64,000 nt of DNA, from the NCBI GenBank assembly GCA_030068075.1, contig CM057824.1, positions 130,500,414 to 130,564,413 on the forward strand, read 5' to 3'. Of the stretch, positions 60,906-64,000 are shown one piece after another (within the stretch, counting starts at the first letter, position 1; every line of letters begins with the position of its first letter). Both the position numbers and the translations under genes were made by a program. The DNA is from Paguma larvata (taxonomy: Eukaryota > Chordata > Mammalia > Carnivora > Viverridae). A model generated the notes under the pieces. That model was given only the letters and a program-made list of their open reading frames with translations, was not told where the DNA came from and ran no database searches.

Positions 60906-61998
60906 CACACTGGTCATTTCTTGAGAGTGAAGGAAGCCTTCAGGTGAAGGTATGAAGGACTGCAGCTTCTGCCACTTTTTCAGGCCAAATTGATTTTGAA
61001 TGCCGCTGGTTTTTAAAGATGTTAGAACTAAAACAGAACCAGTAAGAGATCTGTGGCCATCTTCATGATATTTTTACCAAGTGAGAAAAAGTAAGTGATA
61101 CAGTGGTACCCTGTAGCATAATTTATGTTAGTGCCTCTTTAATTGTGTTTGCAGTATTCACGAGGAAGCATTCTGTTTGGATAATTACTCATCTTCATGA
61201 AGATGGCTAATTTGGTTCATGAACACTTCAGAAAATTACTCAAAATGTTGCAAGGAGAGAATTTCCTACAAACACTCAGACCTACAAAGTATAAATAAGT
61301 GCTTCTTTCATCCTCTTTCCACCAGAATATTTTAAGAAATTTCTTCTAAGTGTTTTTGTACTTTAAAGTTGTTCATAAGACATTATTTGGCAGAAATTTT
61401 CCTTTTTTCATGTGTACCATTTTTTATGCCAAAAAATGATATGTTAAATGTATTTATAAAATTTATGCTAAAAAATTATAAATGTTATGACTTAGGGGAA
61501 ATTAAATGCATGCTAAAGACACTTATAGGTGATAAATATATCCGAAATGCACAATAAATAAAATTACTAAATGTCATATCTCTACATATATATTGATGGG
61601 CAGTCATTAATACTTATTTAAGGGCAGATTGGGTATTATTTATTTGTAAGTGATTTTATTCTTTCTAATTGCTGACATCTGATAAAAATAGTTTTTAAAA
61701 TTGTGAATTTGACATAACTTTATAAAAATATATTTATAAATCTCTTAATATATGCCATGTTTCAAGACTTATTAATTACTATTAGAGATCAACAGACTAA
61801 TATTGTCGACCTGTTCAATATTAACTTACCCATCTAGAATTTCTGTTAATTTAATTAGATCATTTCCTCACTTAGGTCATCCAAGTAATCAGAATTGTAC
61901 TGTGTGTGAAGAGTTCTGAAAAATTTCCACTTTTCCCTTTTAAAACATCTTTGCTTTTCTAAGAGCCTTTAGTAAGTGGTTTATGAGTACATTATATT
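60906..61998. other. AT-rich stretch, nothing called
   Basis: No gene or repeat recognised. Confidence 0.5.
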
Positions 61999-62013
61999 TA
62001 AAGGAGAGGTTTT

Positions 62014-62267
62014 TTTTTAATGTTTATTTATTTTGAGAGAGAGAGAGAGAGCAGGGAAGCGGCTGAGAGAGAAGGAGAGAGAGAGCAGGGGAGGGGTCAA
62101 GAGAGTAGGAGAGAGAAAGAATCTCAAGCAGGCTCTGCACTGCCAGTCCACAGTCAGACACAGGGCTCAAACCTCGAACCATGAGATCATGACCCAAATC
62201 CTGAGATTGTGATCTGAGCTGAAATCAAAGTCCGGAGGCTTAACTGACTGAGTCACCCAGGTGCCCC
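62014..62267 (-). mobile_element. SINE with internal duplication and perfect 15-bp target-site duplication
   Basis: Poly-T, TAATGTTTATTTATTTTGAG, two GCAGGG-containing GA blocks, AATCTCAAGCAGGCTCTGC and CTGACTGAGTCACCCAGGTG are visible. The ATGAGATCATGACC segment is followed by a second GAGATTGTGATCTGAG, so both the GA body and the head carry small duplications (254 bp instead of about 200-230). TAAAGGAGAGGTTTT lies at 61999-62013 and 62268-62282. Confidence 0.95.
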
Positions 62268-62339
62268 TAAAGGAGAGGTTTTAACTGACTGATATACAGA
62301 CTTTTGCAGTCAGGTATGCCTGCCATAGCTCCAATACTT

Positions 62340-62490
62340 CATAACTCTGATCTCATCCAGAAGCTAGAGCTTTCTGGCCTCCAGTTTCTCATATATAAAG
62401 TGGGGATAAAAATGTGTCATAAAGTTTCTGTGAGAAATAAATCATAAGGGCTTAACTAATACATAGCATATATTAGCTATTCAAAGTTTA
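62340..62490 (+). mobile_element. MIR SINE, 3' half
   Basis: CTCCAGTTTCTCATATATAAA, GTGGGGATAAAAATGTG, GTTTCTGTGAGAAATAAATC and CATAGCATATATTAGCTATTC follow MIR from the core to the tail. Confidence 0.75.
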
Positions 62491-62511
62491 CCAAATTGCT
62501 GATGGATATTG

Positions 62512-62945
62512 TTAGGGGAGCTCATAGGGAGGACATGACCTCTGGTTGACACTCGAGCTGGACCGGGCAGTCTGAGGCACCTTGCCCCTTCCCCTGTCCC
62601 TGGAATGTATATTCTACCCATCATTTCTACGGTGGAAGGCACTTTCAAGGATGCAGCCTTGAGAGATCAATGTGTTGTTGAGGCTATCTGGACAATATAC
62701 ATGGCAGAACTATGTTAAAGCCACTGTATAAACTTCTAAGATTCTGGTAGGGTGGGTGCAGAGATCTGCTCCTCTTGTAACCAATCACCCAAGACAGGCC
62801 TCATATGTAAATCCCCTTGTTTATTAAACCTGCCACTTACGAATCTGCAGTGGCCTGCCTCTTTCTTTGGTTTCTACCTGCATGAGGAGGCTCTAGTTTC
62901 AGACGTCACATGGGAAGCTTCCAGGGTGACAAACCCAAACATGTA
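62512..62945 (+). mobile_element. LTR-like element
   Basis: It starts TTAGGGGAGCTCATAGGGAG, has a possible TATA-like CTGTATAAACTTC at 62724-62736, GGGTGGGTGCAGAGATCTGC, CAAGACAGGCCTCATATG, a polyadenylation-like TTTATTAAACCTGCCAC at 62819, and CTTTCTTTGGTTTCTACC. This promoter, polyA and U5-like order fits a solo LTR. I do not recognise the family with certainty, and no gag/pol/env frame accompanies it. Confidence 0.5.
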
Positions 62946-63744
62946 AATATCAGCATCTACTCTAGCTGTAGGTAAAACACATACTTTGTATCATACGAGA
63001 AAACATACTTAATAGGCATTTTTGTCCCATAATTACCTCTAACTTATTCCATTTTTTCTCATTATATTATAGCCATCATGCTAAGAGGTTAGTCATTTAA
63101 GTTATATGCAAATTAATTTAATGTTTTCTTTTCAATAGACATCTAGTAAGCACTTACAATCAAAAAAGCAATTCTGTATCTACAAGCAGCACAGCAGACG
63201 GGTCTACTATTGAGAACTGATAGTGCAATACTTTCTGAACTACCTAAGTGCCTTAAATAAACCCTGTTCTAACTTGTGTTCTCTCTCTTTGCATTATGTT
63301 TAAAAAGTTGATTACAGCCAGTTACCTGTTATTTACTGAGGATCGATTTTGTTGATCAGACACATTCAGAAAAAAATATGCATAAACTAGTTATTTGGGA
63401 ATTTTAGCCAATAAATTGTCAGCCTGTGATAATTTGGCTCGGTTTTGCACTTTTAAATCAGTTTTTGGCATTGGTAGCTATAGTCACTTTGGTAATTAGA
63501 GATGAAAGTTGAATTAAGAAGAAGGAATCTATTAATATATAATAATGGCATCAGAGTCACCAATAAATAATACTGCTCCTCTGAAATCATTAGAGTAGAA
63601 TCTAACTTTTAAAAAATATCTTAACAGGCAATACTCTCACACTTCATTTAGGAAATAAATTATAGAATTATATTATGTAGTGATTAGGAAATTGATCTTG
63701 CATTTTTCCATTTTTAAGCATTCTGTAGCAGAAAAATTATTACT
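62946..63744. other. AT-rich stretch, nothing called
   Basis: No gene or repeat recognised. Confidence 0.5.
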
Positions 63745-63880
63745 CTGGACTCAAGTTTTACTTTTGCTCTAGAAGCTCAATGAAATTGGGCAGGTCATTT
63801 AATCTTTCTTAGTGTCAATTTTTTTTCATTTGTAAATTTAGAGAGCCAGATTTCTATGTTACACATAAGTTTTCTCATCT
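63745..63880 (+). mobile_element. MIR SINE, core
   Basis: CTGGACTCAAGTTTTACTTTT, AATGAAATTGGGCAGGTCATT, TAATCTTTCTTAGTGTCAA and TTTTTTCATTTGTAAATTTA follow the MIR core in sense orientation. Confidence 0.65.
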
Positions 63881-64000
63881 CTTTGACTGACGATGGAATA
63901 CAAATGATGATGGTATATAGAATAAAATTTTTAGTGCAATACTGTATATTTGTTTGTAGGTGAAAGGAAACCTAAGCACAAAAGGCTAGCAGAGGCACGT

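Noticed and set aside
351..62267. tRNA-like sequences with B-box-like GTTCGAGCCCC words
   Set aside because: All are heads of carnivore SINEs. They lack a tRNA cloverleaf and are followed by SINE bodies, so they are not tRNA genes.

Overview
This window is nuclear DNA from a mammal, almost certainly a feliform carnivore, most likely a cat. The evidence is about nineteen copies of a tRNA-derived carnivore SINE. Their consensus has a head ending GGTGGCTCAG, a middle that reads GTGCTGACAGCTCAGAGCC, a GGATTCTGTGTCTCC block, a CT-rich tract and an AATAAATAAACATT tail. That middle block is typical of felids, not of dogs or mustelids. Pieces of carnivore L1 3' UTR and ancient placental repeats (MIR, L2, MER5, MER20, MaLR LTRs) agree with this. 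Family names come from remembered consensus sequences, because no search could be run.

I found no protein-coding gene, exon or functional RNA gene that I can support. All open frames are short (at most 136 codons), lack recognisable domains, and many are explained by repeats, such as Lys/Arg/Glu runs from CTTT or CT microsatellites. The window reads as an AT-rich intergenic or deep intronic segment. Its content is repeat fossils separated by AT-rich sequence with no visible feature.

Layout. 0-5 kb: two oppositely oriented MLT1-type LTR fragments, SINEs, a MIR and a MER20 DNA transposon. 5-10.8 kb: an L1 3' UTR piece, two adjacent inverted-repeat DNA transposons (6.4-6.8 kb), otherwise unremarkable. 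10.8-19.6 kb: the most repeat-dense part, with degraded L1 of at least two insertions on the + strand, six SINEs and a young-looking L1 3' end at 18.5 kb. 19.6-35.3 kb: sparse, with an old L1 3' end (21.9-22.6 kb), MIR/L2 pieces, an unusually short SINE with perfect target-site duplications (26.5 kb), large CA and CTTT microsatellites and a tandem MER5 pair. 35.3-46 kb: an antisense L1, several SINEs, an LTR-like block near 41.8 kb, a hAT-type fragment, and a weak protein-like relic on the minus strand (45.3-46.0 kb). 46-53 kb: SINE-free. 53-64 kb: SINEs, a roughly 285-bp polypyrimidine tract grown from a SINE tail, an old minus-strand LTR split by a SINE (55.9-56.9 kb), an ATT microsatellite, L2/MIR pieces and a second LTR-like block at 62.5-62.9 kb.

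I did not find a convincing undescribed biological system. The observations most worth a second look are the short, cleanly bounded SINE at 26.5 kb, the 80-bp direct repeat inside the L1 field at 15.3/16.0 kb, the protein-like relic at 45.3-46.0 kb, and the SINE-tail polypyrimidine tract at 53.4 kb.
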